Positions 26,430 to 36,400 of a stretch of 64,000 nucleotides of DNA are shown here, in pieces. The DNA comes from Botryococcus braunii (taxonomy: Eukaryota; Chlorophyta; Trebouxiophyceae): NCBI GenBank assembly GCA_002005505.1, contig KV908611.1, positions 66,861 to 130,860 on the forward strand. The letters are read 5' to 3'. Position 1 is the stretch's first letter; each line of letters opens with the position of its first letter. The translations under genes were made by a program, and so were the position numbers. The notes below the pieces were generated by a model that was not told where the DNA came from, made no database searches, and worked only from the letters and a program-made list of their open reading frames with translations.

Positions 26430-26955
26430 CATACAAGGCAAGCATGCTCGACCCCCCTTTCCTGCTTCATCCAAGCCTGCACAGAGTGTTCTAGAGAGAG
26501 TGCATGTAGACACTGTGGGACCTATCTCACCTGCTGCCATCCCTGGAGAGGGATTTTGGGTGACTGTGGTGGATGAAAAGTCACACTTGATTCGTCCCTG
26601 GCAGTGAAGTCAAAAGAGACCATTCCAAAGGCACTCATGGAGCTGTTGAAGTATTGGCAAACGTTTCATGAGGGAGTGGTGAAGTTTGTGAGATTTGACA
26701 GAGGGACAGAATTTCTCAATCAGCAGTTCAAAGAATTTTGTGGTCGGCAAGGAACTAAAATGGAGACCTCAGCTCCACCCACGCCTCAGCAAAATGGAAT
26801 TGCTCAGCGCATGAATCGGACCCTTAAGGAGCGCAAAAGGACCCTGTTGGTGCACGCTGCAGCAGACCCTTCCCTACTGGAAGGAGGCATTGGAGACTGC
26901 CACCCTGCTATTTAACGTGGGCCCCACCACAGGCAGGCCTCTGACCCCTACTGAG
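26430..26955 (+). pseudogene. Copia integrase fragment (decayed)
   Basis: It encodes a broken copia integrase core: a VDTVGPISPAAI-like segment (first catalytic Asp, near 26,505), FDRGTEFLNQQFKEFC (second Asp, about 26,696) and TPQQNGIAQRMNRTLKER. The expected catalytic Glu before the RMNRTLKER stretch is Gln. It is clearly related to the intact copia at 51,290-51,720, with which it shares WQT, RGTEFLN, KFKEFC and NRTLKER-type motifs. It has frameshifts on both sides and no recognisable LTRs, so it is an old relic. Confidence 0.85.
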
Positions 26956-27129
26956 GGCAAGATAGTCTACGGTCAACGCCGCCTTCAGCTCAGATCCTAC
27001 TTCCTCGGTGAACATGTTAAACAAGCCTTATCTACGCCCTTTGTTAGGGTGTAAGAGTATGGAGATGAGCCTACATGGGGCCAAGACGCAATACCTTTAA
27101 GTAAATCCAGACACTCGAACACTCTCTGC

Positions 27130-28440
27130 CCCTCTAGAGGTTGCAGGGGCTAAAAATAGTCCGGTACAGGAGGTTCGGTACCTTGGGTTACCGGTACAGT
27201 ATCCGGTACAGGAGGTTCGGTACCTTGGGATTCATGCCAAGAATGGCCTTCAAGCCGGCATTAAGAACCTCGAGCAGAGATTCTGGAAAGCATGGGAAGA
27301 CCTTCCTAGAGCTTATGGCAATCTCGGTTGCAACATGTCAATGATGCTCATGAAAGAACTGTACTTAGCTTGCCTACCACCCCTGATCTCCTATGGATGT
27401 GAAGTCTGGGCATTCAGATGCTTTCAAGGCAGACAATTGTCTTCGGGAAACCCTAGTAGTATACCTCTATTGGATGCGCACAAGCGGGTCCTAGCTCAGA
27501 TTTTGGGGGTGCGTCGGACAATCCCTGAGGAAATAATCAATTGTGGATGAAAATATATTCTCTTTGTGGTCAGCTTGGATCTTTTTGCATGGTCAGGTTT
27601 TGGAACAATATAGCGGCCATTAGACCTGATTCATGAATTCATTGCACTACAAGGTCCTCATGCATGACATTAGGTTGGCAATAGTAGAAGGCCGAGAAAC
27701 GTTTTCGGGGTACCCTTATGCAACAACTTACGAAACTAGGATACTATACAGCTGACCATGTGCAGTTTGATAGAGCCTTGCAGATTGACATTTACAGACC
27801 ATGTGCGGTTTGATAGAGACTTGCAGATTGACAGGATCTTTTAGACCGTAAACGCGACATGATATGGGATGCCATAGACATCTTCCCTCGGTCTTGTGCA
27901 TCCCCAAGAGCCTTATTCTGCAGATACCAAAGGTGGTTCGCACGTCCGCCTCATGTGCCACGGCGTTAGAGTGCGCTCAAACCCCACCATCCTAACAGTA
28001 CATTGCGGACCTGTATGCGATTTAGATTAGGGTGTCATGACCTTCCTATTGATAAAGGTAGACATGTCTACCTTGTTGTACAACAAGGTATCCCTCGAGA
28101 CCAGAGGATTTGCACGAGGTGCTCCTTAGAGCTCTTTGGTGATGAACATCATCTGTTGTTCACTTGTCCGGCTGTACAACATGTACGGCAGCAATTTATG
28201 CATCTCTTTGAACCAAGCAGTCGATCTGTACAAACGTTTATGTGGCAAGAAGACTTTCAAGGGGTTGCCAAATTTGTAACTAGAGCACTGGAGAGCTACC
28301 TCACTCTCCCAGGTGCTGTGCGACCTTATAAGGCCAACTAATTAGTTGGCTAGATATGGGTCATTCATTGTATTGCCGTCCTCTTCAGCCCTAGTGGCTG
28401 GTCTTTGGATGTAATCTTCCTTCCTTCCTTCCTTTGTTAC
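27130..28440 (+). pseudogene. LINE 3' fragment: RT C-terminus, CCHC motif, (TTCC)n tail
   Basis: Frames around 27,220-27,550 encode the post-catalytic RT region typical of LINEs (RYLGIHAKNGLQAG...LYLACLPPLISYGCEVWA). At 28,100-28,200 a CTRCSLELFGDEHHLLFTCP motif is the C-terminal CCHC of APE-type non-LTR elements. Several frameshifts separate the pieces. The 3' end at 28,385-28,435 has the cagccctagtggctgg hairpin, ggatgtaat and a (ttcc)n tail, also seen at other LINE ends here. A roughly 50-bp direct duplication (ggtacaggaggttcggtacc) lies at 27,160-27,230. Confidence 0.75.
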
Positions 28441-28451
28441 CCAAAATACCC

Positions 28452-28972
28452 GTATCGGCGGTATATAGAATATTAAATTAAATCAAAGTCGAAGCGCCTG
28501 AAAACTCCCAAGAAATTGATTTTTGGCGACGGTAACACTAATTAAAAACCCCCTGGAAAAGTCGATTCTCGGCATTAACTTGTGCAAAAAAAATAAAGCT
28601 CGTCTATAGCGATCGAGCGCTGCAAACTTATTGTTCACGCTTATTGTTCACGTTTTCTGCTGAGATGGCCGATCCAGACGAAGAGACAGCCCAGCTTTTG
28701 CCTGTTGCGCCAAACAGACGCCTTATCACAACGTTTTTAAAACCCGTTGAAAAAGAGGAGTACTGGACTCGGACAGGGGATAGACCGGTCTTGACTGCTT
28801 GTAGCTTGGGTAACAGTTTATTACCTCATGTTCGCCAAAAAGGTGTTGTAACATATTTAGGAACTACCCGGAAAGTCGTGACAGCGATTGTAACTTTGAT
28901 TTAAAATTTCCCGAGAAGGTCAAAAATCGACTTCTAACAAACCATAGTTGTAACAATATATACCGCCGATAC
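28452..28972. mobile_element. MITE-like element with 16-bp terminal inverted repeats
   Basis: gtatcggcggtatata at 28,452-28,467 is the exact reverse complement of 28,957-28,972. The about 520-bp interior has a 75-codon stretch starting at ATG 28,665 (MADPDEETAQLL...) with no recognised domain. It also has weakly inverted subterminal segments around aaaatcgact. I could not find an unambiguous target duplication, so the superfamily is undetermined. Confidence 0.6.
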
Positions 28973-29468
28973 CGTAGTTGCTGCACGCAACAACACCGCA
29001 AGAGATCTCAACGGTAAGGCTCCCCAAACCCGGCCGAGCTAGTCAACAGTAGCTTACGTCTCAGCTGTAGCTCTCCCTCCTTGTCTAGCAAGTCCATATG
29101 TATGTCATATACCCTTGCCGCTACACGCTATGAGTATTAGAGGTTTCAATAGTCAGAATGGTCTTTGCCGTAGACGTGTCCTCAGATCAGTCCCAAGTTC
29201 GATCACGTTTTTCCAGTTGCGTAAGCCTTACTTGTTTTTCCCATGGACAGGGCGTTTTCCTTCCTTCCTTCCTTCCCAACTGCGGTCGTACGACTTGTGA
29301 TTACGTTTCCCCCCAAACTTTTCCCTCACGCGCGCCAGGGCCCTACTAGTAGGACCCCGCGGGACTACCAGAAAAAAGCTTTCCTTTATGCTCGTGGGAG
29401 AGGTCCTTGGAAAAATGTTGATGCTCGTCCTAGCAGGTTTCTATTAACAAAACCTTCGTTTTTATGCG
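28973..29468. other. Unassigned segment left of the gypsy element
   Basis: Mixed sequence with a local (ttcc)n run near 29,262-29,276. Frames of 60-126 codons are open but match nothing I know. With the gypsy element removed this would join to 38,203 onward. Confidence 0.4.
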
Positions 29469-29484
29469 AGTGTGTAGCGTGCTT

Positions 29485-30819
29485 TACAGGGTTCCGTGCC
29501 CAACGGTACCCCCACAAAATTTTTCGGTTAGTTAGCGAGATTCAGTCGGGCTGCGGGGTTATATATGTAGGTTCGAATCGATTGGTCGGATCGCCACCCA
29601 GGGATTACGGCCCTGAGACCTAGCTGTTACGGTGTGACAATTGATTTACGGTCCGGGGAAAGGCTCCGGATTGCGGATTCGGCTGGCCGGCTTGTTTCTG
29701 GTTGGCCGGACTATTTTAGTCGGTGAGGCGCGCGGCTACCTAGCTGTGCGTCTACGGTTGAGAGGACTTAAACAATTGCGTCTTTCACGGTTCTGTTATT
29801 ACTAAACTGTATTTGGCGAGCGTACATGGCCATTCAAGGATGTATCTATTCTTCCTTGGCTCGAGGGCTTGGGCCGATTGTTCCCTACGGCTTGGGTGCG
29901 TGGCACTGAACGTGCGGCTTGTTCTAGGTGCTGTTGCTTCACCTAAGTGTTGCTTATAACTGTATTTAATGTTCGGTCTCGTCTAAAGTGTTTGCACTTA
30001 CTCGTACTCGATGGCGTCGTTGCGGATCCCCGCGTGGGTATTACGGCTCCTTGGCTTATGGTACTACGTTACTCGCACAAAGTTGTTGCTGGGGTGTTGC
30101 TCAATAATTTCGATATTCTTACGTAAATGAGACAATCAGGCAGGTTTCACTGCAGGTATTGCTTTGGTGGGACTAACAACGATCATTCAATCAAGACTCA
30201 TAACACACTATCGGGGCGCGGCCCGGACAGGAGGCAGATTTTGTGGCAAACCTTTTACAACCATACTTTCTGGAATCTCACTGTAACTGTGAGGGGGAGG
30301 CATCCCTCTTTATATACAACCGGCGCTTTCATGAGCGTACCGGCGTAGCTCTCACGCAGCTAACTTTTAGGAATAGACCTGAAACGGTCTTGATCGGCTT
30401 AGAATTGCCAAATCATCAATATTTAGGTTCAGGTACATCCGTCGGCATCTATCGGTAGGTGCCTTTAAGTGCCGATCACTTCCATGGGGCGACACCACAC
30501 AGCACCCACGAGAAGGTAAATCTATTCAGTCTGAAGCCAATGTCTACTTCTGGCTGTAATCCCTAACACGGGACTTCCTGAGGGTCCTAATTGGCCTTGA
30601 AAGGGGCCAGAAATCAGGAGCCACAGGGCAAAAGGTCTTGCCCTTTTTCTAGGTCTTATTCCCCAATGGGATGAAGATGTACTATCACAATTTCCACTCG
30701 ATTCCGAGCTGTCAAGTGTCTCTCTTTCGCCGGCATCATATTTCTACCGGTTTCGCATCATAAACACAACAATTATTGATTGTCCACTTGCAGTCACAGC
30801 CACACGCCATTTCACGACA
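29485..30819 (-). repeat. 3' LTR of the PHD gypsy element
   Basis: Nearly identical over 1,335 bp to 36,863-38,198. On the element strand it begins TGTCGTGAAATGG and ends CCCTGTA. A further 12 bp on its outer side (29,473-29,484) match the sequence just inside the LTR (30,822-30,833). Short ORFs within the LTR are present in both copies only because the copies are young. Confidence 0.9.
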
Positions 30820-30850
30820 TATGTAGCGTGCTTTCCCCCCCCTAAAAGGA
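30820..30850 (-). other. Polypurine tract of the PHD gypsy element
   Basis: On the element strand ttttaggggggggaaagc lies 10 nt before the 3' LTR start and is the only purine run in a suitable place. Bases 30,851-31,075 are the 3' untranslated leader to it. Confidence 0.55.
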
Positions 30851-31075
30851 GAGAAAGACTGTGAAACGTCTTTCTGGTGCTTGGTTATAAAGATAAGGTA
30901 CGATTGTCCGAGCATAAGGTACATCATGCAGGTGTCTCAAGTGCAGCTTGTCCTCCACAGGGGGGCACAACTCCTTTATTTTAAAAAGTACTATTGTTCA
31001 TGTCTTTCAGTCTTGTATGATTCTCAATAAGATTCTATTGCTTGTTTGTTCTCAAGCCAACTCTCAGGCTGGATT

Positions 31076-31660
31076 TTAACGGCGGTCGTGATGGTACTTT
31101 CCAATAGGGTGGATGGATTCCCTCCACATCTTTCCTTTAGAATTTTGGATAACAAGCGTGCTGTCGTCGTAGTACTCCTTGAAGATGAAGGGGCCCACAA
31201 AGGGTGGGGCCAACTTGTGCTTCTTTCGATTTTTGACGGCTATTAAGCCTCCAGGCTGTAGGTTACGTAGCCCTTCTTCAATCTCTCGTCCACGCTTGGT
31301 GGGCTTCAGCTTTTGAGCGTATTCTCTTTTCTGGCGCTCTTGGGCGCGCAAAATGTTGGTGTGGGCGGCTGCTATCTCCTCTTGATGTCTCTCGCGGGGG
31401 CAACTTCCTTCCCCGCCTGCCATGTCCGGCGTGGTGCTTGGTAAAGTCTTGTTGTCGATAGGTAGGGTGGCTGCTCTTCCGTACAACAACCGGAAGGGGC
31501 TGTGCTTGGTGGAACCCTGGGGACTCGTCCGGTACCCCAGGAGAATGTCAGGTAGCTTGCGGTCCCAAGCTCCAGGGCTTTCAAGGGCGGCTAGGTAGTC
31601 AAGTACTTCTTCATCGTCCACAATGTCACGAGTGGGGACGGCATCTGCAATCTGGTCACA
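31076..31660 (-). pseudogene. Integrase C-terminal remnant, in frame after the PHD stop
   Basis: The frame continues from the upstream polyprotein after a TAA at 31,661-31,663, starting CDQIADAVPTRD. Then come a linker (DDEEVLDYL) and, abruptly, the end of an integrase core (LPDILLGYRTS...STKHSPF.LLYGR) and its basic C-terminal domain (PPFVGPFIFKEYY...). The HHCC zinc finger and all three catalytic acidic residues that should lie between the linker and the core end are absent, so a deletion of several hundred bases is inferred at about 31,585-31,600. No chromodomain is seen at the C-terminus. Confidence 0.85.
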
Positions 31661-34600
31661 TTAAGGGCATAGCCAGGGTCCCCTGGGTACCCGGGCCAGT
31701 GCAGGCTCCAAACAGTCGATGTGGTATCCGTGGTTGCAGAGGTCACATAGTAGCATGGTCTCCTCATCATCTCTTCCCGTGCATACTTGGCACGGTACGT
31801 CCTCCATAAGCGGCGGGCTGTCAAAACGCGTACGCGGTGTAGTCATAGGTTCTTGGCTGGCCAGGGCGGCAGAACGGCCAGATAAAGTCTTTGTAGGCGG
31901 CGGCAGGTCATAAACCTGTGTTGATTCAATTCTCATCTCCGGAAGGCAGCCCCTGGAAGGAAGTGCATCATCCTCCGGGGTCATCATGCGGCGTAGGGTT
32001 GGTGAAGTTATTATCTCTCCGCGCTGAGTGGTCTCGTACGCGGGTGGCTGGTAAGGCTGGTCCAGGTCCAATGTGTCCTCAGCGGGCGGCATATTTTCCT
32101 TGTCCAAGGTCATGGTGTAGCAGCAGTGCATGTGGTTCTCCTCAATATTTTCTTCTTCTAGCGGCGGCGGTGGCGGCTCTTCACTGTAGTCTTCTCCAGG
32201 GGGCGGCAATAGGCGTAGACGAGAAAGGCAGTCCACATTCCCATGCAAGGTCCCCGAGCGGTGCTGGATGTCAAAGTCATATTCTTGTAGTTCGATGGCG
32301 TATCGTGCTAGTTTGCCGGACAAATTGCGTGTGGTGAGTAACCACTTTAAAGCTTTGTGGTCTGTTACTATAGTAAATTGAACTCCATAGAGGTAGGGGC
32401 GGAATAGCTTCACGGCCCACACTATGGCAAGCAGCTCCCCATCCGTTGGAGAGTAGTTGAGCTCTGCTCCTTGTAAAGTTTTGCTGGCGTACGCGATCAC
32501 ATGGTCACCATCCTCGAGCTCCTGGCCCAGAATGGCGGCGGCGGCTCCGGGCTGCCAATCAGTATATAGCGTGAATTTCTTGCTGAAGTCGGGGTATCGT
32601 AGAAGCGGCGCATCCACTAGCATGGCCTTGATGGCTTCGAAGGCGGCTTGGCAGTCAGTGGTCCAGTTGAAAACAACCCCCTTTCTCGTGAGCCGCGTCA
32701 AAGGGGCAGACATGGCGGCCATGTTGTGCAGAAATCTCCTGTAGTAGTTTGCAAGTCCCAAAAAGGACCTGACTTCGGTAACGTTCGTCGGCGGTGCTGC
32801 GTTGAGAACTGCCTCAACCTTGGAAGAGTTGGGCTTTATGCCTTGGGGCGTAATAATGTATCCTAAGTACAACACTTCACTGCAACATAACTCACACTTG
32901 GCTGGGTTGGCTCTAAAGCCCACCGCACGGAAGCGTTCAAGCACTAATTTCAGATGTGTGAGGTGGTCCTCAAATGTGCGGCTGTATATCAAACAGTCAT
33001 CTAGATAAATGACACAACACTTTCCTATTAAGTCTTGCAACAGAGTGTTAACAAATCTCTGTAGCGTAGCCGGGGCGTTACGCAAGCTGAACGGCATTGA
33101 TACAAACTCGAATAAACCTTCTTTGGTAGTAAAAGCGGTTTTTGCACGGTCCTCTGGGGCTACTGGTATCAACCAGAAGGCTGACTTGCAATCAATCTTA
33201 CTCAAGTATTCCACCCCCTGACCTAAGGAATCTAGGGTCTCATCTATCCTAGGCATGGGGTAATTGTCACGTCTGGTAACTGCATTTAATGGACGGTAGT
33301 CATTACAAAACCGGACAGAGCCATCCGGCTTGCCTACTAACACAGGCGAACTAGACCAAGGAGAGCTGGAAGGCACTATCACTCCAGCCTCTAGCATTTT
33401 GTGAACTTCTTCCTCGATCACCTGATCCTCCGAACGGGACAAGCGATAAGGGCGTGTTTTGATGGGGACCGCATCCCCAGTGTCTATGCGGTGGTGCATT
33501 AAGGTGGTTCTTTCCTGTACTATACCTGGGGTAAATACGTCCTTGTACTCCTGTAATAATCTCTCAATCTCTTCTTCTCTCTTAGGACCCAATTTTCGCA
33601 TCCCGGTGGTGATTTTTAACATGGGATCGGGGTCCTGTTTCATGTTTTCAGTATTTATTATCTCTCTCAACTTCTGCATACCAGGATCTTCCTTCCTAAG
33701 GGAGGTGGGGACACGAACAATTATGACAGGCCATCTGGTAGGGCCATAACGACGTCGCGGACCTGCAGGGTCCTCTCCCCGGGCTGTGAAAAGCTGCACA
33801 CCAGGAGGGTATTGTTTGATGATCTCAAATTGCTCCATTACTGTAGGAAACCAAGGGGCAGAAGGCCACCATGGTAGCACAAGTACTGCACTAGTGGTAA
33901 AGGGACTACTGGTGAAACACGCGAGGCAGTGATTCACAACTCTGTCAATTACCGAGAAAGGTGGGTTGCAATATATACTCAAATTGGTCCAGCTCTGCTG
34001 TAAACAATCGTCCTCAGCGGACCAATACAAAGGTAACTGAGAGTTGTGACCTTGGAGATCACAACATGCGTCGAGGTCAAAAGGACCCCACTGTGTTTCA
34101 ATTTCTCTAAAAATATTAGTTTCTAACATCCAATCTTCAGTCATGTAAGGATGGGCTGCTAACTCGAGCTCTCGACCCTCGTTGCTTACTGTCGCATTGT
34201 AAATCTCAATCTCACTTTCGGAAGAGAAAGCCTCATGCTCCTCCGAATACTCTTCCTCCTCCTCGGAGGGTTCAGTACTAGGAAATTCTCCCTCACTCCC
34301 GGAATAAAGGTCTGTTTCTTCCTGGGATTCTTCTGACAGATCGTTCTCAATGTTTATAATTTCGTCTGGTAGGCCGGGTACCCTTGGTACCCCTGGGTCG
34401 GCGGGATGACCCGCGGGACCATCGAAATCTATTCCTGGGACTCTCGCGACGCAATATCGGTTGCTGCTTTTACTGGCAGGCATGACAGTGATGGGAACTC
34501 TCCCCATAATTTGTGGTTCTATACGAAAGGACATTTCTTGTTTTGCGAAACTTATCTCGGCGTGAGCCTGAGTAAGCCAATCCGTTCCAAGAAGTACATC

Positions 34601-36400
34601 ATAAGAAGTCGCTCCACTAACAAATACGTCAATTGGTATTACTAAGCCCTCAACTCCTACAGGGAGCTTGCGGATAATGCCCCAAGGAGTGGACATTTTC
34701 CCATCTGCACACGAGTATCTAAGACGTGAAGGCTCAATTTGATCAATTAAATTCAACTGTCGTGCGGCTGATTGTGAAATCATTGTGTTTGTGGCACCAG
34801 TGTCAATGATGCCATCCTCAAATACTAAGTCATTAATGATTATAGGTACGGTGGCAACAGTAGTGTTCACCGGATTCCTTTGCAGGTTTGATTGTGGCAT
34901 TTGCGTTGAAGGTGACTCCTCGTTGTCAGTCCTGCTAGTTGAGGTGGTCCCTCCAGAAACGTAGATAACTTCCGCATTGGTAGCTCTCGCTGGCGGCGGG
35001 TCTCGCTGTCTGTCACGCAGGAATTCCTCACGGGACTCCTTTAGCTCCTTGATTGACTTGTTGAACTCCTCCTCGCCGATGTGGTTCAGGTAGGTTTGTA
35101 CGGTGAGCTTCTTGGGAAGCCCTTTAATCTGCTGTATGGGTTCTGCCGTTGCTGGTGCGATGGCCACTGGTCTCCTGTAGGCGGCGGGACGTGCGGCATT
35201 AGGTAGGGGAGGCAATCCTCCAAGGTCCACGTGTGGACGCGCTGCTTGCTCCCTTGCAGGTGCAGGAGGGGGTGCTGCTGGTGTTGTAGGTTCTACTTGT
35301 TGTCTCTGAGCTGGTGCAGGCCGAGGGGCGGCAGGCCTTGGTATGTTTCTTGGGTCAACTGTGGTGTCCTCCAGATTGTTGGGGCGGCGCCGAAGCAGCG
35401 GTTGGTTTGCTTCAGGTGGACTTTCTGCTGGCCTCTTAGTGGCATATATGGGATACACGGGAAAAGGATCCGTAAATCCATCATACATTATTGTGGCGTG
35501 CTCCGGGGGCGGTTGCTCCGGTTGCTGTTCATGCTCCACAAACTTGGTGAAGTTGGCTGTGGGCTGTCGCTGTAGTTCTGCGATTTGAATTCGTAGTCTC
35601 TCCATCTCCCTTGTGAGGGTGTCAATGTCATTAATTGGGGTTGGCGCAGGTGCCTCCCTTGGTGGGTTGTTTGGTGCAATCTGCCTAGGCGGTGCTGCTG
35701 GCTGCTGGTTGCGTCGCTCCGGGAAGTCTCGCTGACGCTGCCAATTTCTGTTGTCTCTATTGTTCTCTCTCTGATTTTGCTGCGGCGGCGGGCGTGCTGC
35801 ACGCTGATCCACATTGTCAACGGCGCGGCGATTCCATTGCTCAATCCTCTCGCGCACCGGCACTTCTATGGTCTGGTTTGAATACATGCCCCCTAAAGGC
35901 GCGTGTCCGAATGTTTGTTCATAATCAGCTGCCAATTTTATAATGTCGGCTAACGCTCCTTTGCCGGGGTAGGTCATCTGAACCCTCTCACGCAGATGTG
36001 GTACTAGACCTTTAACAAATAGCTGTGTTATCATTCTGGGTGGCAGAGAGTTCTGCAAGTAACCCACTAATTTCCTAAATCTGTCAGCATAACTCCTAAC
36101 AGTCTCATGGGATTGTTGTGTGCATGTGTCTAGTTTCACCATAAGGGTGTCCTCATCGAGGCCAAATCTTTCGAGAAAAGCCTCCTTGCATTCATCCCAG
36201 TCATTAAAGTCATCTTGATTTGCACGAAACCAGGTATATGCTTCTTCACGCATTGCGTGTTTGACAAATCGTAAAACTCGATCGCCCACAACATGGTTGA
36301 TCTCAATAAACAACTCAAAGGACTCAAGCCACTGAAAAGGGTCTTCTGTGGGCTTTCCATAGAAAAATTCTAAACGAACGGGAGTTTGTACGTCTGCCAT
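31661..36400 (-). CDS. Gag-PR-methyltransferase-like-RT-RNaseH-PHD polyprotein (1579 aa)
   Basis: Starts at ATG 36,400 (MADVQTPVRLEFF). Residues 1-170 are a retrotransposon gag domain without a zinc knuckle, followed by a Pro/Gln-rich region. Residues 525-610 are an aspartic protease (IIDTGAT at 531-537). Residues 690-730 are an acidic linker. Residues 750-895 resemble Dam-type N6-adenine methyltransferases: FDLDACC at 774-780 and the catalytic motif CNPPF at 811-815. RT spans about 950-1200 (YLDD at 1132-1135). RNase H spans about 1275-1395 (LYTDW, DGELLA, TDHKALK). Residues 1537-1579 are a PHD finger (C1537, C1540, C1552, C1555, H1560, C1563, C1578). The TAA stop falls between C1578 and the next in-frame Cys, so the eighth zinc ligand is cut off. 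The gag-to-RNaseH frame is otherwise uninterrupted. The methyltransferase assignment rests on motif order only. Confidence 0.85.
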   Translation of the reverse strand: MADVQTPVRLEFFYGKPTEDPFQWLESFELFIEINHVVGDRVLRFVKHAMREEAYTWFRANQDDFNDWDECKEAFLERFGLDEDTLMVKLDTCTQQSHETVRSYADRFRKLVGYLQNSLPPRMITQLFVKGLVPHLRERVQMTYPGKGALADIIKLAADYEQTFGHAPLGGMYSNQTIEVPVRERIEQWNRRAVDNVDQRAARPPPQQNQRENNRDNRNWQRQRDFPERRNQQPAAPPRQIAPNNPPREAPAPTPINDIDTLTREMERLRIQIAELQRQPTANFTKFVEHEQQPEQPPPEHATIMYDGFTDPFPVYPIYATKRPAESPPEANQPLLRRRPNNLEDTTVDPRNIPRPAAPRPAPAQRQQVEPTTPAAPPPAPAREQAARPHVDLGGLPPLPNAARPAAYRRPVAIAPATAEPIQQIKGLPKKLTVQTYLNHIGEEEFNKSIKELKESREEFLRDRQRDPPPARATNAEVIYVSGGTTSTSRTDNEESPSTQMPQSNLQRNPVNTTVATVPIIINDLVFEDGIIDTGATNTMISQSAARQLNLIDQIEPSRLRYSCADGKMSTPWGIIRKLPVGVEGLVIPIDVFVSGATSYDVLLGTDWLTQAHAEISFAKQEMSFRIEPQIMGRVPITVMPASKSSNRYCVARVPGIDFDGPAGHPADPGVPRVPGLPDEIINIENDLSEESQEETDLYSGSEGEFPSTEPSEEEEEYSEEHEAFSSESEIEIYNATVSNEGRELELAAHPYMTEDWMLETNIFREIETQWGPFDLDACCDLQGHNSQLPLYWSAEDDCLQQSWTNLSIYCNPPFSVIDRVVNHCLACFTSSPFTTSAVLVLPWWPSAPWFPTVMEQFEIIKQYPPGVQLFTARGEDPAGPRRRYGPTRWPVIIVRVPTSLRKEDPGMQKLREIINTENMKQDPDPMLKITTGMRKLGPKREEEIERLLQEYKDVFTPGIVQERTTLMHHRIDTGDAVPIKTRPYRLSRSEDQVIEEEVHKMLEAGVIVPSSSPWSSSPVLVGKPDGSVRFCNDYRPLNAVTRRDNYPMPRIDETLDSLGQGVEYLSKIDCKSAFWLIPVAPEDRAKTAFTTKEGLFEFVSMPFSLRNAPATLQRFVNTLLQDLIGKCCVIYLDDCLIYSRTFEDHLTHLKLVLERFRAVGFRANPAKCELCCSEVLYLGYIITPQGIKPNSSKVEAVLNAAPPTNVTEVRSFLGLANYYRRFLHNMAAMSAPLTRLTRKGVVFNWTTDCQAAFEAIKAMLVDAPLLRYPDFSKKFTLYTDWQPGAAAAILGQELEDGDHVIAYASKTLQGAELNYSPTDGELLAIVWAVKLFRPYLYGVQFTIVTDHKALKWLLTTRNLSGKLARYAIELQEYDFDIQHRSGTLHGNVDCLSRLRLLPPPGEDYSEEPPPPPLEEENIEENHMHCCYTMTLDKENMPPAEDTLDLDQPYQPPAYETTQRGEIITSPTLRRMMTPEDDALPSRGCLPEMRIESTQVYDLPPPTKTLSGRSAALASQEPMTTPRTRFDSPPLMEDVPCQVCTGRDDEETMLLCDLCNHGYHIDCLEPALARVPRGPWLCP

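Noticed and set aside
29560..29600. tRNA-like ggttcgaatc...gatcgcca in the gypsy LTR
   Set aside because: The spacing from the T-loop-like sequence to CCA is too long and no acceptor 5' strand or A box was found. The resemblance to the primer-site complement is noted but may be chance.
30127..30458. 71-73 codon frames in the left LTR, repeated at 37,506-37,837
   Set aside because: The two copies are near-identical only because they are young LTRs. No domain is recognisable and the frames lie on the strand opposite to the element.
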